Part shown: piece by piece, positions 24,276 through 32,338 of the stretch
Numbering within the stretch: the stretch's first letter is position 1
How the letters are laid out: each line of letters begins with the position of its first letter
Source: Microcaldota archaeon
GTDB lineage: Archaea; Micrarchaeota; Micrarchaeia; Micrarchaeales; CABMGC01
DNA length: 64,000 bases
NCBI GenBank assembly: GCA_021792095.1
Contig: JAJYVH010000001.1
Location: 62,001-126,000, forward strand
Direction of reading: 5' to 3'
Made by a program: the position numbers and the translations under genes
Notes under the pieces: generated by a model
What the model was told of the DNA's origin: nothing
What the model saw: the letters and a program-made list of their open reading frames with translations, nothing else
Databases searched by the model: none

Positions 24276-24770
24276 TCACTTCCTCTGCAGCCTGTCCCTC
24301 GCTATGCCCCACGCGCCCTCGAACCATGGCGCTGCCCGGCCCGAGCTTATAATTTCGTCGAGCTTGCCGGGCGCGTAGAACTTCGCGCTCTCGGTCTCGC
24401 TCCTGTCCAGCTTTATCGCAGCGTCGCTCCTTGCGCAGAAAACAGCGATCATCTCGTGCTCTGGAGGATGGTCGTGCGTGTACTTGCCCAGGTACTCGAC
24501 TCGGGCGGAGACGCCTGTCTCCTCTTGCAGCTCGCGTTTCGCAGCCTGCTCGTACGTCTCCCCGAAGGTCACGTGGCCCGATGCAGAGCACTCGTAGCAG
24601 CTCGGGAAGTTCTTCTTTTCGGCGCTGCGCCACTGCACGAGCACATCGCCGTCGCCCCTGAGCAGGAATATAACTACGGAGCGGTGCAGCACGTCGTTCT
24701 TGTGGGCCTCCTCCCGCTCTATGCTGCCGAGCACGTTGTCCGCTTCGTCCACGCGGTAGAGCAGCTCCAT
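24276..24770 (-). CDS. Nudix hydrolase, IDI/YfcD-like
   Basis: It begins ELLYRVDEADNVLGSIEREEAH and LHRSVVIFLLRGDGDVLVQWRS, as in the YfcD/IDI-like Nudix group. The Nudix box GHVTFGETYEQAAKRELQEETGV is complete, which real isomerases lack in this form, so hydrolysis of a diphosphate is more likely than isomerisation. It lies at the end of the spc ribosomal cluster but has its own TATA box (CTTAAATAGGC, 24791-24801), overlapping the S5 stop region and 26 nt before ATG 24770: a leaderless start. Confidence 0.82.
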   Translation of the reverse strand: MELLYRVDEADNVLGSIEREEAHKNDVLHRSVVIFLLRGDGDVLVQWRSAEKKNFPSCYECSASGHVTFGETYEQAAKRELQEETGVSARVEYLGKYTHDHPPEHEMIAVFCARSDAAIKLDRSETESAKFYAPGKLDEIISSGRAAPWFEGAWGIARDRLQRK

Positions 24771-24791
24771 GCGTGCCTATCGCGCGTCCGC

Positions 24792-25448
24792 CTATTTAAG
24801 CTTGTCTACGTTCTTCATCTGCGACAGGCTCTTCAGCGCGTCGTACGTGGCCAGCGCCATGTTGAATATGTCCCTGGTCCTGCCCCTGGCGAAGGTCCAG
24901 ACGTCCTTGACGCCAGCGAACTCGAGCACCACCCTAGCCGTCTCCCCTGCCACGACGCCTACCCCGCGCGGCGCGGGCTTGAGTATTATCTCGGCCGTGC
25001 CCACCTTCGCCCTGAGCGTTATAGGCAGAGAGTGCTGCGTCCCGCAGCTGCACTCCCAGGAGCCGCAGCCCAGGTTGAGGCTTATGATGTGAAGCTTCGC
25101 GTCCTTCTCTGCCTCGTCCATGGCTGGCCTCGCCTCCGCCGCCTTGCCCACGCCCAGGCCCACGTGGCCCTTCCTGTCGCCTACAACTACAGTCATGCGC
25201 AGCTTGGCCTTCCTCGCGTCCTTGGTCATGCGCTGCACGCTAGCGCGCTCAAGCAGCTTGCTCTCCAGGCCGGGGAGCAGCGCCTCCACTATGCCTACCT
25301 CCTTTATGGGCTTGCCCATCGCGAATATCTGCTCTATGCTAGTTATCTGGCCCGCCTTCACCATCTGGCCGAGCTTGGTCTTGGGCTGCCACGCCTCTAC
25401 GTTGAATACCGGCTTCTCCTCCTCCACTCTGCTTCTCCTGTAGAACAA
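24792..25448 (-). CDS. rps5: 30S ribosomal protein uS5
   Basis: A decoding-site protein. Archaeal features: MTKDARKAKLRMTVVVGDRK, GHVGLGVGKAAEARPAMDEA and LKPAPRGVGVVAGETARVVL. 218 aa is normal. It is the last ribosomal gene in this cluster: the L30 and L15 genes that usually follow S5 in archaea are absent here. It follows L18 by 1 nt. Confidence 0.95.
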   Translation of the reverse strand: MFYRRSRVEEEKPVFNVEAWQPKTKLGQMVKAGQITSIEQIFAMGKPIKEVGIVEALLPGLESKLLERASVQRMTKDARKAKLRMTVVVGDRKGHVGLGVGKAAEARPAMDEAEKDAKLHIISLNLGCGSWECSCGTQHSLPITLRAKVGTAEIILKPAPRGVGVVAGETARVVLEFAGVKDVWTFARGRTRDIFNMALATYDALKSLSQMKNVDKLK

Positions 25449-25449
25449 A

Positions 25450-25995
25450 TCAACTACCCTTCAATATCTTCTCCCTTACCTGTCCGAAAAGCGCAGGCAG
25501 AGAGCTGGGCGCGCCGCCCTTCGCTATGTAGGCTCCGAACTGCCTCTTTAATACTTCGCTGTCCTTGCCGAGCCGCTCCGCGTACCTGGCTATCAGTGTG
25601 CCGTCGTACTGCTCCTCCTTCATGTCGAACGTCCCCTTGAGCTTCATGCCCCCGTCGATGCAGCCCTTCGCGAACACGAAAGGCACCGAGCCCCTCACCG
25701 GCGCCGCTATGCCTATGTCGAGCACGAGCTCTCCCTCCGCCTTCGCCTTCTTCGCGAGCAGCAGGCCGGAGAGGTAGGCGGTGGGCTTGTTGTTCCTGCT
25801 CGGCCAGCCGAGCTTCTCCAGCTCCCTGGAGTCCACGCTCGCCATCACCTTGTCCCCGCGCTCCTCGTAGGCCACCACCTGGCCCATGATGCGCTTGTTG
25901 CTGCGCCTTACCACAACGCGCTGAAGCCCGCTCTTCACCAGCTCCAGCCTCTTCCTGTAGTCGGTGAGGCCCTGCCTCCTTCTCCTGAACTTCAT
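25450..25995 (-). CDS. rpl18: 50S ribosomal protein uL18
   Basis: It binds 5S rRNA. MKFRRRRQGLTDYRKRLELV, VRRSNKRIMGQVVAYEERGD and YLSGLLLAKKA are typical archaeal L18. I prefer ATG 25995 to the upstream 26013 start because it gives the standard N-terminus. It lies 22 nt after L19e and 1 nt before S5. Confidence 0.94.
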   Translation of the reverse strand: MKFRRRRQGLTDYRKRLELVKSGLQRVVVRRSNKRIMGQVVAYEERGDKVMASVDSRELEKLGWPSRNNKPTAYLSGLLLAKKAKAEGELVLDIGIAAPVRGSVPFVFAKGCIDGGMKLKGTFDMKEEQYDGTLIARYAERLGKDSEVLKRQFGAYIAKGGAPSSLPALFGQVREKILKGS

Positions 25996-26017
25996 GCTAG
26001 CACTTGCACGCACACTA

Positions 26018-26491
26018 TCACCTATATGCCTTCTTGGCGAACTCGTTGATCTGCTTCATCTCCTCCTCGCTCACCTTTATCCCGTCGTCGCTCAGGTGGA
26101 GCAGCAGCGAGCGCTTGTCCGGGAACGCGTTGCCCTTCGTCAGCAGGTAGTACCTCCTGAACACCTTCCTGTCCAGCTTGCCCATGCGCCTGAGCTGGTC
26201 CAGCAGCGTGCGCTGGGCCCTGGTCTTCTTCTCCCAGCTCATTCCGCGCCTGGCGTTGGCCGTGCCCTTCCTCTTGCCCGGGCCCCTGTACCTCTTCCTC
26301 CTCGCACGTCTCTTGTGCAGCTCCCGCTTCGTCTTTACCGCTGTTATCGCGCCGTCCTTTATCAGGCGCCTCACGTCGTCCCTGGTTATGGCCTTGCCTA
26401 TCTCCTCGAGCGACTCGGGCCTGAACCTTATCGATGCCTCGCCACGCCCGAGCTCCTCGGCAGCCACTCGCCTTGCAAGTCTTACGCTCAT
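26018..26491 (-). CDS. rpl19e: 50S ribosomal protein eL19
   Basis: An archaeal/eukaryotic-only protein: SVRLARRVAAEELGRGEASI, then the very basic KRELHKRRARRKRYRGPGKR and the C-terminal RRMGKLDRKVFRRYYLLTKG. 157 aa. Its start overlaps the end of L32e by 4 nt. Confidence 0.95.
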   Translation of the reverse strand: MSVRLARRVAAEELGRGEASIRFRPESLEEIGKAITRDDVRRLIKDGAITAVKTKRELHKRRARRKRYRGPGKRKGTANARRGMSWEKKTRAQRTLLDQLRRMGKLDRKVFRRYYLLTKGNAFPDKRSLLLHLSDDGIKVSEEEMKQINEFAKKAYR

Positions 26492-26859
26492 GATCGCACC
26501 CTGTTGATTACGCGTATTCCGGCCTTCGCCGCCTCCCTCTCGAGCTCCAGCTTCGTCCTGCGCGACAGCCCGTGCGCTAGCACGGCTGCGCTCCTCCCGT
26601 CCCTGGGCACAGAGAGCAGCTCCGCGGCGTTATGCACCAGCACCTCCAAGGCGCCGTCCTTCCTAGCGAACCTCACTACGCTTGCGTTCTTGTAGCCTAT
26701 CCTGGGGCTGGCGCCGTAGCCTGACCAGTACCTCCGCTTCTTGTTGTCCTCGCCGCGCTGGGTGCGCCACCTCGGCTTCAGGCGCTTCCTGCTCTTCGCG
26801 CCGTAATTCGGCACAGCAAACCTCGGGTGCCTCCTCTTCTCGACTCTCATGACCATCAT
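26488..26859 (-). CDS. rpl32e: 50S ribosomal protein eL32
   Basis: 123 residues with PRFAVPNYGAKSRKRLKPRW, GYGASPRIGYKNASVVRFAR and SRRTKLELEREAAKAGIRV. It is specific to archaea and eukaryotes. Three ATGs (26859, 26856, 26850) could start it; the first overlaps the L6 stop. The cluster order L6-L32e-L19e-L18-S5 is the archaeal one. Confidence 0.95.
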   Translation of the reverse strand: MMVMRVEKRRHPRFAVPNYGAKSRKRLKPRWRTQRGEDNKKRRYWSGYGASPRIGYKNASVVRFARKDGALEVLVHNAAELLSVPRDGRSAAVLAHGLSRRTKLELEREAAKAGIRVINRVRS

Positions 26860-27386
26860 TCCTCGCTCTCGTAGTATATGCCGTCCTGGAAGACGCGCGA
26901 GTCCTTGTGCTTGGCGAACGAGAGCTTGTGTATGTTCGCTGCCGTCTGGCCCACGTCGTACACGTCCACGCCCCTGACAGTAAGGTCCTGCTGCTTCACC
27001 TCCACCTTCGTGTCGCCTATTATCCTGGCCACCCTGGGCTTCTTCTCGCCGAACATGTTCTTCGCCTGCACCGTGCCGTCCTTGACCTCAACAGTTATAG
27101 GGAAATGGGCGAACAGTATCTTCATCCTGCGCTCGTAGCCGCTCTCCACCCCGCGCATCGCGCTCTTCGCCTCCGAGCCCAGCGCCTGGGCCGCTAGCGC
27201 CGCCTTCTTGGCCAGCTTCTTCGAGTCCGCCTCCTTGATCACGAGCCTGCTCCCGTCGACGCTGACCTGCAGGAGGTGCGTGTTTATGCGCTTGGTGCAC
27301 GAGCCGAGCTTGCCGCTGATGGTTAGCTCGTCCCGGTCCTTGGACAGCTGCACCTTCACGCCGCTTGGTATCTCTATTTCCTGCAT
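26856..27386 (-). CDS. rpl6: 50S ribosomal protein uL6
   Basis: MQEIEIPSGVKVQLSKDREL-like N-terminus, YERRMKILFAHFPITVEVKD, and FGEKKPRVARIIGDTKVEVK are archaeal L6/L9e features. I choose ATG 27386 over the GTG or ATG slightly upstream because it gives the usual beginning. 176 aa. It lies 8 nt after S8 and overlaps L32e. Confidence 0.94.
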   Translation of the reverse strand: MQEIEIPSGVKVQLSKDRDELTISGKLGSCTKRINTHLLQVSVDGSRLVIKEADSKKLAKKAALAAQALGSEAKSAMRGVESGYERRMKILFAHFPITVEVKDGTVQAKNMFGEKKPRVARIIGDTKVEVKQQDLTVRGVDVYDVGQTAANIHKLSFAKHKDSRVFQDGIYYESEE

Positions 27387-27394
27387 ATGCACCA

Positions 27395-27778
27395 CTAGTA
27401 CACGTAGGCAAGCAGCCTGCCGCCCGTGCGCCTCTCCTTAGCCTCCTTGTTGCTCATCACTCCCTGCGGGGTGGACACTATCAGCAGCCCGAAGTCCCTG
27501 CTGGGTATGTAGCGCGTCTCGTATTTCTGGTACTCGCTCAGCTTGACGGCGTGCCTGGGCTTGACGACGCCTATGTCGTTTATCCTGTTGGCGAGCTTGA
27601 TGCGCAGTTCCTTGAACCTCCCGTTCTGCACCTCCTCGAAGTCGCTTATATACTCGTTCTTCTTCAGCGTGATTGCTATGTTCCTCATGAGCTTCGTGGA
27701 GGCCACGTCGCACTCCTGCCTGCCAAGGCTTTCGTAGCCCTTTATCTTGTTCAGCGCGTCTGCGAGCAAATCAGCCAT
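27395..27778 (-). CDS. rps8: 30S ribosomal protein uS8
   Basis: MADLLADALNKIKGYESLGR and the C-terminal YIPSRDFGLLIVSTPQGVMS (16S rRNA-binding SxxG loop) identify S8. 127 aa. It follows the small S14 gene by 7 nt. Confidence 0.95.
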   Translation of the reverse strand: MADLLADALNKIKGYESLGRQECDVASTKLMRNIAITLKKNEYISDFEEVQNGRFKELRIKLANRINDIGVVKPRHAVKLSEYQKYETRYIPSRDFGLLIVSTPQGVMSNKEAKERRTGGRLLAYVY

Positions 27779-27785
27779 AAAACCA

Positions 27786-27941
27786 CTACTGCTTCTTGAA
27801 CCCCATGTCCTCGGCTATCTCCCTGAAGCACCTCCTGCACACGTAGAGCCCGTAGGAGCGTATCAGGCCCCTGGACGTGCCGCATATCCTGCACTTCCTC
27901 AGGCCCCTTCCCTTGTACTTCTCTTCGTAGCCTACCTTCAT
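27786..27941 (-). CDS. rps14: 30S ribosomal protein uS14 (zinc-binding)
   Basis: A 51-residue gene on the minus strand between L5 and S8: [39 protein letters not shown], ending GFKKQ. The CxxC...CxxC zinc knuckle and the position in the cluster make the identification secure. It starts at ATG 27941, 4 nt after the L5 stop. Confidence 0.96.
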   Translation of the reverse strand: MKVGYEEKYKGRGLRKCRICGTSRGLIRSYGLYVCRRCFREIAEDMGFKKQ

Positions 27942-27945
27942 GACA

Positions 27946-28458
27946 TCACTCCGCGACCTTTATCCCGTAAGCGCCTGACAGGTACTCCAGCAGCTCCTCC
28001 CTGCCTATCGTGCTGTGCCCCGCTCCGGGCCTGCTCCTTGCCCTCTTCCTAAGCGCTACCCGCGCGCCCCTCCTCGAGAAGGCGGCGTTCACGTTCAGGC
28101 CGAGCATGCCTATCTTGGGGTCGTACTTCACACCGCTGAACTCTATGTACTCATGTATGCCGAAGCTCAGGCTGTTGTCAGTTACGGAACTCGCCTTGAG
28201 CGTGCCGTTCAGCGCCTCGAGCGCCTTCCTTAGGAACCCGTCCGCCTGCCTGCCGCGCAGCGTCACCATCGCGCCTATCTTCTGCCCCTGCCTTATGTTG
28301 AACTCCGGCATCCTCTTGCGCGCCTCGGTGTGGGTGGCCTCCATGCCCGTGAGCTTCTTGAGCAGCGCCTTCGCGTTGTCGAGCTTGTCCTCGGTGCTGC
28401 CTATGCCTATGTTCACCACCACCTTGTTCAGCCTTATGCCGAGCATCGCGTTCTGCAT
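27946..28458 (-). CDS. rpl5: 50S ribosomal protein uL5
   Basis: It binds 5S rRNA and the P-site t[43 protein letters not shown] and [20 protein letters not shown] are archaeal L5. I take ATG 28458, directly behind the S4e stop; an upstream ATG inside S4e is less likely. Confidence 0.95.
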   Translation of the reverse strand: MQNAMLGIRLNKVVVNIGIGSTEDKLDNAKALLKKLTGMEATHTEARKRMPEFNIRQGQKIGAMVTLRGRQADGFLRKALEALNGTLKASSVTDNSLSFGIHEYIEFSGVKYDPKIGMLGLNVNAAFSRRGARVALRKRARSRPGAGHSTIGREELLEYLSGAYGIKVAE

Positions 28459-28459
28459 A

Positions 28460-29143
28460 TCAGGCACCTACCACCATGACGTTCCCGACCAGTGTCTTGA
28501 ACTGCCCGGAGCCGCTCTGCACAGTTACAGTAGCCGGACTGGACGCGTTGCCCTTCTTTATCTCGGCTATCGAGCCGCGCTCGGCGGCGTGAGTGCCGCT
28601 TATCACAAGGCACTGCGCGCCCTCCTCGAACTTGAGCACTTTCTCTATACCGTTTCCGGACAGCACCACCGTGTCGTTGACTCCGGCCCCCTTGCCGTCC
28701 TTCATCACCGATCCGTCGTGGAGCCTCAGCATCTGGCTGCCACCCCTGGCCAGGTACCTGCCTATGACCTTGAGCATCCTGCTGCCCTTCTTGCCCTCGA
28801 GCTTCTCTACGCCTATCACGCCGTGCCTGGCTATGCCTATCGAGTAGCTCTCCCCGGAGCCCGCCAGCGTTATAGTGTCGCCGAAGCCTACCGGGTACCG
28901 CGGCTCTGTCACCTTGGCGCCGTTGACCTCTACCATGCCCCGCCCTATTATCTTCCTGGCCTCGGCCGCGTTGGCCGCTATGCCGAACTTGTCCCTCACC
29001 AGCGCCAGCAGCGCCACGCTGTCCTCGAGCGAGTGCCTGCCCGGGTTTGGCTTGACCAGGTATGTGGACGCCTTCCTGGCCGGCTTCGAGTAGCCGCTCG
29101 CCGCCAACCGCTTCACGTGCCTAGAGTTGCCGTGCCTGGCCAT
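28460..29143 (-). CDS. rps4e: 30S ribosomal protein eS4
   Basis: 227 residues, archaeal/eukaryotic-specific. MARHGNSRHVKRLAASGYSK begins it; an S4 domain (ARKIIGRGMVEVNGAKVTEP) and a KOW-like C-terminal region follow. It sits between L24 and L5 as in other archaea. Confidence 0.95.
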   Translation of the reverse strand: MARHGNSRHVKRLAASGYSKPARKASTYLVKPNPGRHSLEDSVALLALVRDKFGIAANAAEARKIIGRGMVEVNGAKVTEPRYPVGFGDTITLAGSGESYSIGIARHGVIGVEKLEGKKGSRMLKVIGRYLARGGSQMLRLHDGSVMKDGKGAGVNDTVVLSGNGIEKVLKFEEGAQCLVISGTHAAERGSIAEIKKGNASSPATVTVQSGSGQFKTLVGNVMVVGA

Positions 29144-29147
29144 AGCA

Positions 29148-29567
29148 TCACTTCTTCTCCTCGGGCGCCTTCGCGCCTGCAGCAGGGCCCTGCTCCGCCG
29201 CCTGCCTCTGCACCCTTAGCTTGCCGGCCCTGAGCTTGTCCGACAGGTCGAAATCGGTTATGTAAACGGCCGAAGCGCTTATAGGTATGGGCTTCTCCTT
29301 GCCCTTAGCGTCCTTGCGCACCACGCCCTCCACGAAGACAGTGGCTTCCTTCAGGCTCACGCCGGTCACCTTGCCGCTCTTGCCCCTGCTCTTCCCGCTC
29401 ATTATCCTTACAGTGTCGCCCTTCCTCACGCTGGCGCTCCTGAGCCTTATGCCTAGCTTCTTGGCCAGCTCCTTGGACACGTGCGCGTGGGCGAGCTTCT
29501 GCCTCTCGCTGTTGCTGGCCGTGTACCTGAAGAGCCTCTGCTTCCTCGGCTTTCCGCTCGCTATCAT
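29148..29567 (-). CDS. rpl24: 50S ribosomal protein uL24
   Basis: KPRKQRLFRYTASNSERQKL and the KOW motif (VRKGDTVRIMSGKSRGKSGK) with VFVEGVVRKDAKGKE mark it as L24/L26e. The tail QGPAAGAKAPEEKK is an extra low-complexity extension. ATG 29567 is chosen over 29576; the latter overlaps L14. Confidence 0.93.
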   Translation of the reverse strand: MIASGKPRKQRLFRYTASNSERQKLAHAHVSKELAKKLGIRLRSASVRKGDTVRIMSGKSRGKSGKVTGVSLKEATVFVEGVVRKDAKGKEKPIPISASAVYITDFDLSDKLRAGKLRVQRQAAEQGPAAGAKAPEEKK

Positions 29568-29572
29568 AACAA

Positions 29573-29971
29573 TCACACTATCCTGGACGCCACGCCGGCC
29601 ATCTTGGCGAACCTCTCGACCACTTCCCTGGCCATCGCGCCCTTTATCTCAGTGCCTATCGGCAGGTTGTCGTCGCCGACCATTATGCCTGCGTTGTCCT
29701 CGAAGCGCACGCGCAGCCCGTTGCCCCTGCGTATCGGCGAGCGCTGCCTTATTATCATCACGCGCACCGGTTTCTTGAGGTACGTGGGCGTGCCCTTTAT
29801 CACGCTCGCCCTGACTATGTCGCCAATCCCAGCCGCCGCCAGGCCCGAGCGCTTGTGACCCTTGCCCAGCTTGTGTATTATCTTGAACGTCGCTGCGCCG
29901 CTGTTGTCAGCGCACGTCAGCGTGGACATGGGCACGAGCGTCTTGGTTATCCTGCTGCTTAGCGCCCTCAT
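29573..29971 (-). CDS. rpl14: 50S ribosomal protein uL14
   Basis: STLTCADNSGAATFKIIHKL, GDIVRASVIKGTPTYLKKPV and RFEDNAGIMVGDDNLPIGTE are diagnostic. 132 aa. It overlaps the end of S17 by 4 nt, indicating translational coupling. Confidence 0.96.
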   Translation of the reverse strand: MRALSSRITKTLVPMSTLTCADNSGAATFKIIHKLGKGHKRSGLAAAGIGDIVRASVIKGTPTYLKKPVRVMIIRQRSPIRRGNGLRVRFEDNAGIMVGDDNLPIGTEIKGAMAREVVERFAKMAGVASRIV

Positions 29972-30282
29972 GAGCTCGCCCCGGCGGGCTTGGCTATGCC
30001 CGTTATCACGAACGACTTGGTCTTGCTGATCCTCCTTGCCTCAGCTATGTCCACTATGTCGCCCACCTTCGCGTTTATGCAGTCTGGGTTGTGGGCCGGT
30101 ATGCGGGAGTGCTTCCTCAAGTACCTCTCGTACTTGTGCAGGTACATGGTGTAGTCTATGCGCACTATGGCCGTCTTCTTGGCCTTGCTGCTGACCACGG
30201 GCCCGGTGAACCTGGCTCCCCTGACCTTCATGCCCCCGTGTACGGGGCAGTGGGGATCGTTGCACGCTTGCTCCTTCGCCAT
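29968..30282 (-). CDS. rps17: 30S ribosomal protein uS17
   Basis: DPHCPVHGGMKVRGARFTGP is the archaeal S17 N-terminus, with CxxxxHCxxH-like metal-binding potential. It is followed by VRIDYTMYLHKYERYLRKHS and the beta-barrel end KVGDIVDIAEARRISKTKSF. The ATG at 30282 overlaps the stop of the RNase P gene (ATGA). Confidence 0.95.
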   Translation of the reverse strand: MAKEQACNDPHCPVHGGMKVRGARFTGPVVSSKAKKTAIVRIDYTMYLHKYERYLRKHSRIPAHNPDCINAKVGDIVDIAEARRISKTKSFVITGIAKPAGASS

Positions 30283-30590
30283 CAAACCTCCCTTCTCTTG
30301 TAATACTTCATTCCTTTCTCTATCCTGTCCTCCGGCCTGAACGCTATCTCGTCTCCACGTACCACGAACGACTGCCTTCCGGCGTAAAAGCGAAAGGTAG
30401 ACGTTGCTTTCACCAGCCTTATGAGCCGGTTGCCCGTGTCTACTACGAGAGTGTTCTTGCTCTCATCCTTTACCATTCCCTGCAACCCAGCCTGCTTCGC
30501 ATCCCTGCACGAGAGCACGCGGACCCTGAGGCCTATGAGCTCCCGCAGCACTATGTTCCTGTTATTGTAGCTGCTGTAATCTTCACTCAT
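30282..30590 (-). CDS. rnp1: Ribonuclease P protein component 1 (p29/POP4)
   Basis: A small Sm-like barrel protein of the RNase P holoenzyme that processes pre-tRNA 5' ends. VLRELIGLRVRVLSCRDAKQ, GLQGMVKDESKNTLVVDTGN and KATSTFRFYAGRQSFVVRGD fit the family. ATG 30590 (MSEDYSSYNN) is 25 nt after the TATA box, so the message should be leaderless; the frame extends to 30623 but lies across the promoter. It heads the spc cluster here; L29 and S3, which often precede it, are not upstream. Confidence 0.9.
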   Translation of the reverse strand: MSEDYSSYNNRNIVLRELIGLRVRVLSCRDAKQAGLQGMVKDESKNTLVVDTGNRLIRLVKATSTFRFYAGRQSFVVRGDEIAFRPEDRIEKGMKYYKRREV

Positions 30591-30610
30591 GTGGTTGATT
30601 GCTCTCATCT

Positions 30611-30620
30611 TATATAAAAG
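30611..30620 (-). promoter_or_regulatory. TATA box of the spc ribosomal cluster
   Basis: The minus strand reads CTTTTATATA. Its distance to ATG 30590 is about 25 nt, giving a leaderless transcript that covers rnp1 through S5. A second AT-rich patch (TTTAAATAG) lies just upstream. Confidence 0.65.
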
Positions 30621-30639
30621 CATCTATTTAAAACTTACC

Positions 30640-30792
30640 AGAGAGGGGTGGAGGCAACGAGCCGCACCAAAGCGCAGTCCGCGATGCCCCGCGCGGTCTG
30701 CCCTAGCATTTCATCAGCGATATCGCAACGGGATGCAATTCTCTAACCACTAAGCGTCTTTGCGGGTGTTGACCAGTCATCCCGCTTCTTGC
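30640..30792. other. Intergenic stretch with a degenerate tRNA-like D-arm
   Basis: There is no credible gene here. The minus strand holds GCTTAGTGGTTAGAG (about 30746-30760), which matches a tRNA D-arm, followed by a CATCCCG loop-like piece, but no proper acceptor or T-arm. It could be the remnant of an integration site belonging to the adjacent AbiE pair. A TGATGA box also occurs but no complete C/D RNA could be traced. Confidence 0.25.
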
Positions 30793-31494
30793 TTATTCGA
30801 TCCACATCTTTATGGCGTTACTGACCTCATCAAACTCTGGCAATCTATCCAATACAATGCCTGCAAGTTCTTTTGAAAAGTAGCCTTTCCTGCTCTCAAC
30901 TTCCTGCAGAAATTCTGTCTTTGAGAATTGCTTTTTGTAATATTCTAGCTTCTTGTCTATCAAATCAGGTTTCAGGACTATCTTTTTCTCCCCTATCAGA
31001 TAGTAAAGATCGTACATGTCTCTTGCCTTTTTCCTAGTAAGTATCGCCCTTACTTTCTCTGCGCCGACCTCCTCCAGATTCATGCCCAGCAAGCGTTGGA
31101 CGGGCAACTGGTATTCAGGATGATCGGATCTCAGCGGAATGCCCTTCTCGATAACCGGCTCTCTTTTGCTTATTTCCACATAGATTATGCACCTGTCATT
31201 TTCATTCGTGTTCAACGGCCCCCTAGCGCTTATCCTAAACGAGAGTGTCTTTTCATCATTGGTTATCATTTTCAATGCATTCTCAATTCCGAATAAATCC
31301 AGGCTGTTCGAGGTCTTCTGGGCAAGGTCTTCCGGCAGGTTTTCTGACGCAGTGAAGTCCAGATCCTCAGAGAACCTCCTCAACCCATGGAAAAACCAAA
31401 GGTATGTACCTCCTTTGAAGACAAGCGGCCATTCTGAAACCGCATTCAGAATTAACGACTGCATATAGTGTTTCTCCTGCTGCCATGGCCTCAA
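30793..31494 (-). CDS. AbiEii-family nucleotidyltransferase toxin (AbiE pair 1)
   Basis: The toxin of type IV AbiE toxin-antitoxin systems is a nucleotidyltransferase fold protein. Motif I is visible: LVFKGGTYLWFFHGLRRFSEDLDFT (G-G-T and D-x-D). Later come VEISKREPV (third Asp position as Glu), EKVRAILTRKKARDMYDLYYL (motif with K-x-RDxYDL). The first usual start codon is TTG 31494, but the family-like sequence DKAQLLEIAKPNGLRPWQQE continues upstream to about 31548 without ATG, GTG or TTG. It overlaps the antitoxin gene's 3' end if that longer form is real. Confidence 0.82.
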   Translation of the reverse strand: MRPWQQEKHYMQSLILNAVSEWPLVFKGGTYLWFFHGLRRFSEDLDFTASENLPEDLAQKTSNSLDLFGIENALKMITNDEKTLSFRISARGPLNTNENDRCIIYVEISKREPVIEKGIPLRSDHPEYQLPVQRLLGMNLEEVGAEKVRAILTRKKARDMYDLYYLIGEKKIVLKPDLIDKKLEYYKKQFSKTEFLQEVESRKGYFSKELAGIVLDRLPEFDEVSNAIKMWIE

Positions 31495-31514
31495 GCCATT
31501 CGGTTTTGCTATTT

Positions 31515-32108
31515 CTAATAGCTGTGCTTTGTCGATGATTCTATCACCTTTCTTATTTTCTTGCTTCCCCTCCCGTTAAACTGCTTAATGAGAATCTTGA
31601 GCCTTAGGCGGTCCAGCTTATCCATGTATTCCGCAAGCTCTTTTTTTGAGTATATGTTAAGATAGAGTCCATCCACCAAAGCCTTGGCGGGTTCGGCCAC
31701 AAAGGTATAACTTTTACCCCTGCTGTACCTCTTATAGCCAAAGAAGAGTTTTTTGGGAATTTTATGGTAGCGTATGCCAAGGCCTTTGTAGTTTATTGAA
31801 TTTCTGGTGGTCACGCATTCGGTATTTTTAGTTATCTGAGTTACTATCCCGTGAAACAAGAGGGCAGAATCCAAAGAAACGTACGAGGGTTCAATCAACT
31901 GGGTTGCAATGACAAGATCGTCCTTCTCGAACGATATCCTTCCCTTCAATACTCTGGAAGCAAGGCCCCTATTCACCAATCTAGCTGAATAGACGGTGAC
32001 GATGGTCCTTGGCTTGCTTATCAGGTTGGAAAGTTGCTGTATAGAAAAGACAGTTCTGCCGGAATCGAGTGCAGCGTCTCTGATCTGATATAACGACAGC
32101 TTTTTCAT
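31515..32108 (-). CDS. AbiEi-family antitoxin/transcription regulator (AbiE pair 1)
   Basis: 197 residues: an N-terminal winged helix (LYQIRDAALDSGRTVFSIQQ, LVNRGLASRVLKGRISF) and the AbiEi core (SYVSLDSALLFHGIVTQITK, YHKIPKKLFFGYKRY, VAEPAKALVDGLYLN). Such proteins repress their own operon and block the toxin. A small inverted repeat ATAAC-N6-GTTAT (32125-32140) lies at the promoter. The toxin gene follows on the same strand, in the usual antitoxin-first order. Confidence 0.85.
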   Translation of the reverse strand: MKKLSLYQIRDAALDSGRTVFSIQQLSNLISKPRTIVTVYSARLVNRGLASRVLKGRISFEKDDLVIATQLIEPSYVSLDSALLFHGIVTQITKNTECVTTRNSINYKGLGIRYHKIPKKLFFGYKRYSRGKSYTFVAEPAKALVDGLYLNIYSKKELAEYMDKLDRLRLKILIKQFNGRGSKKIRKVIESSTKHSY

Positions 32109-32251
32109 ATATCATCATCCCTAAATAACTATATTGTTATACAGTAGTGACAATAGATATTTAATAGTTCCCCAAGCCACCCTGTATTCTAAGTAATTAT
32201 ATGAAATGAGGGGGCGAAGTTCCTTATTTCATTCCATATCGCATCTGCCTG

Positions 32252-32306
32252 TGGCTCTGATATTTCATGGGTCAGATTAATCTAATTTGACCTATGCCAT
32301 GAGCCA
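32252..32306. promoter_or_regulatory. Nested inverted repeat before the first DUF4143 ATPase gene
   Basis: Outer arms TGGCTC (32252-32257) and GAGCCA (32301-32306); inner arms CATGGGTCA (32266-32274) and TGACCTATG (32288-32296), one mismatch. The right edge touches the TATA stretch (TATTTATATATA, about 32307-32318). A protein bound here would occlude the promoter. The RNA is predicted to start near ATG 32339. Confidence 0.5.
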
Positions 32307-32338
32307 TATTTATATATATTGCCCATGAAAACCTTCTT

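Noticed and set aside
24276-24770. A second isopentenyl-diphosphate isomerase
   Set aside because: The protein has a full hydrolytic Nudix box and lacks the isomerase Cys motif SNTCCSHP, so it is listed as a Nudix hydrolase.
30640-30792. A tRNA or C/D box RNA downstream of AbiE pair 1
   Set aside because: Only a D-arm-like piece and a TGATGA box are seen; no T-arm, acceptor pair or matching D box was found.
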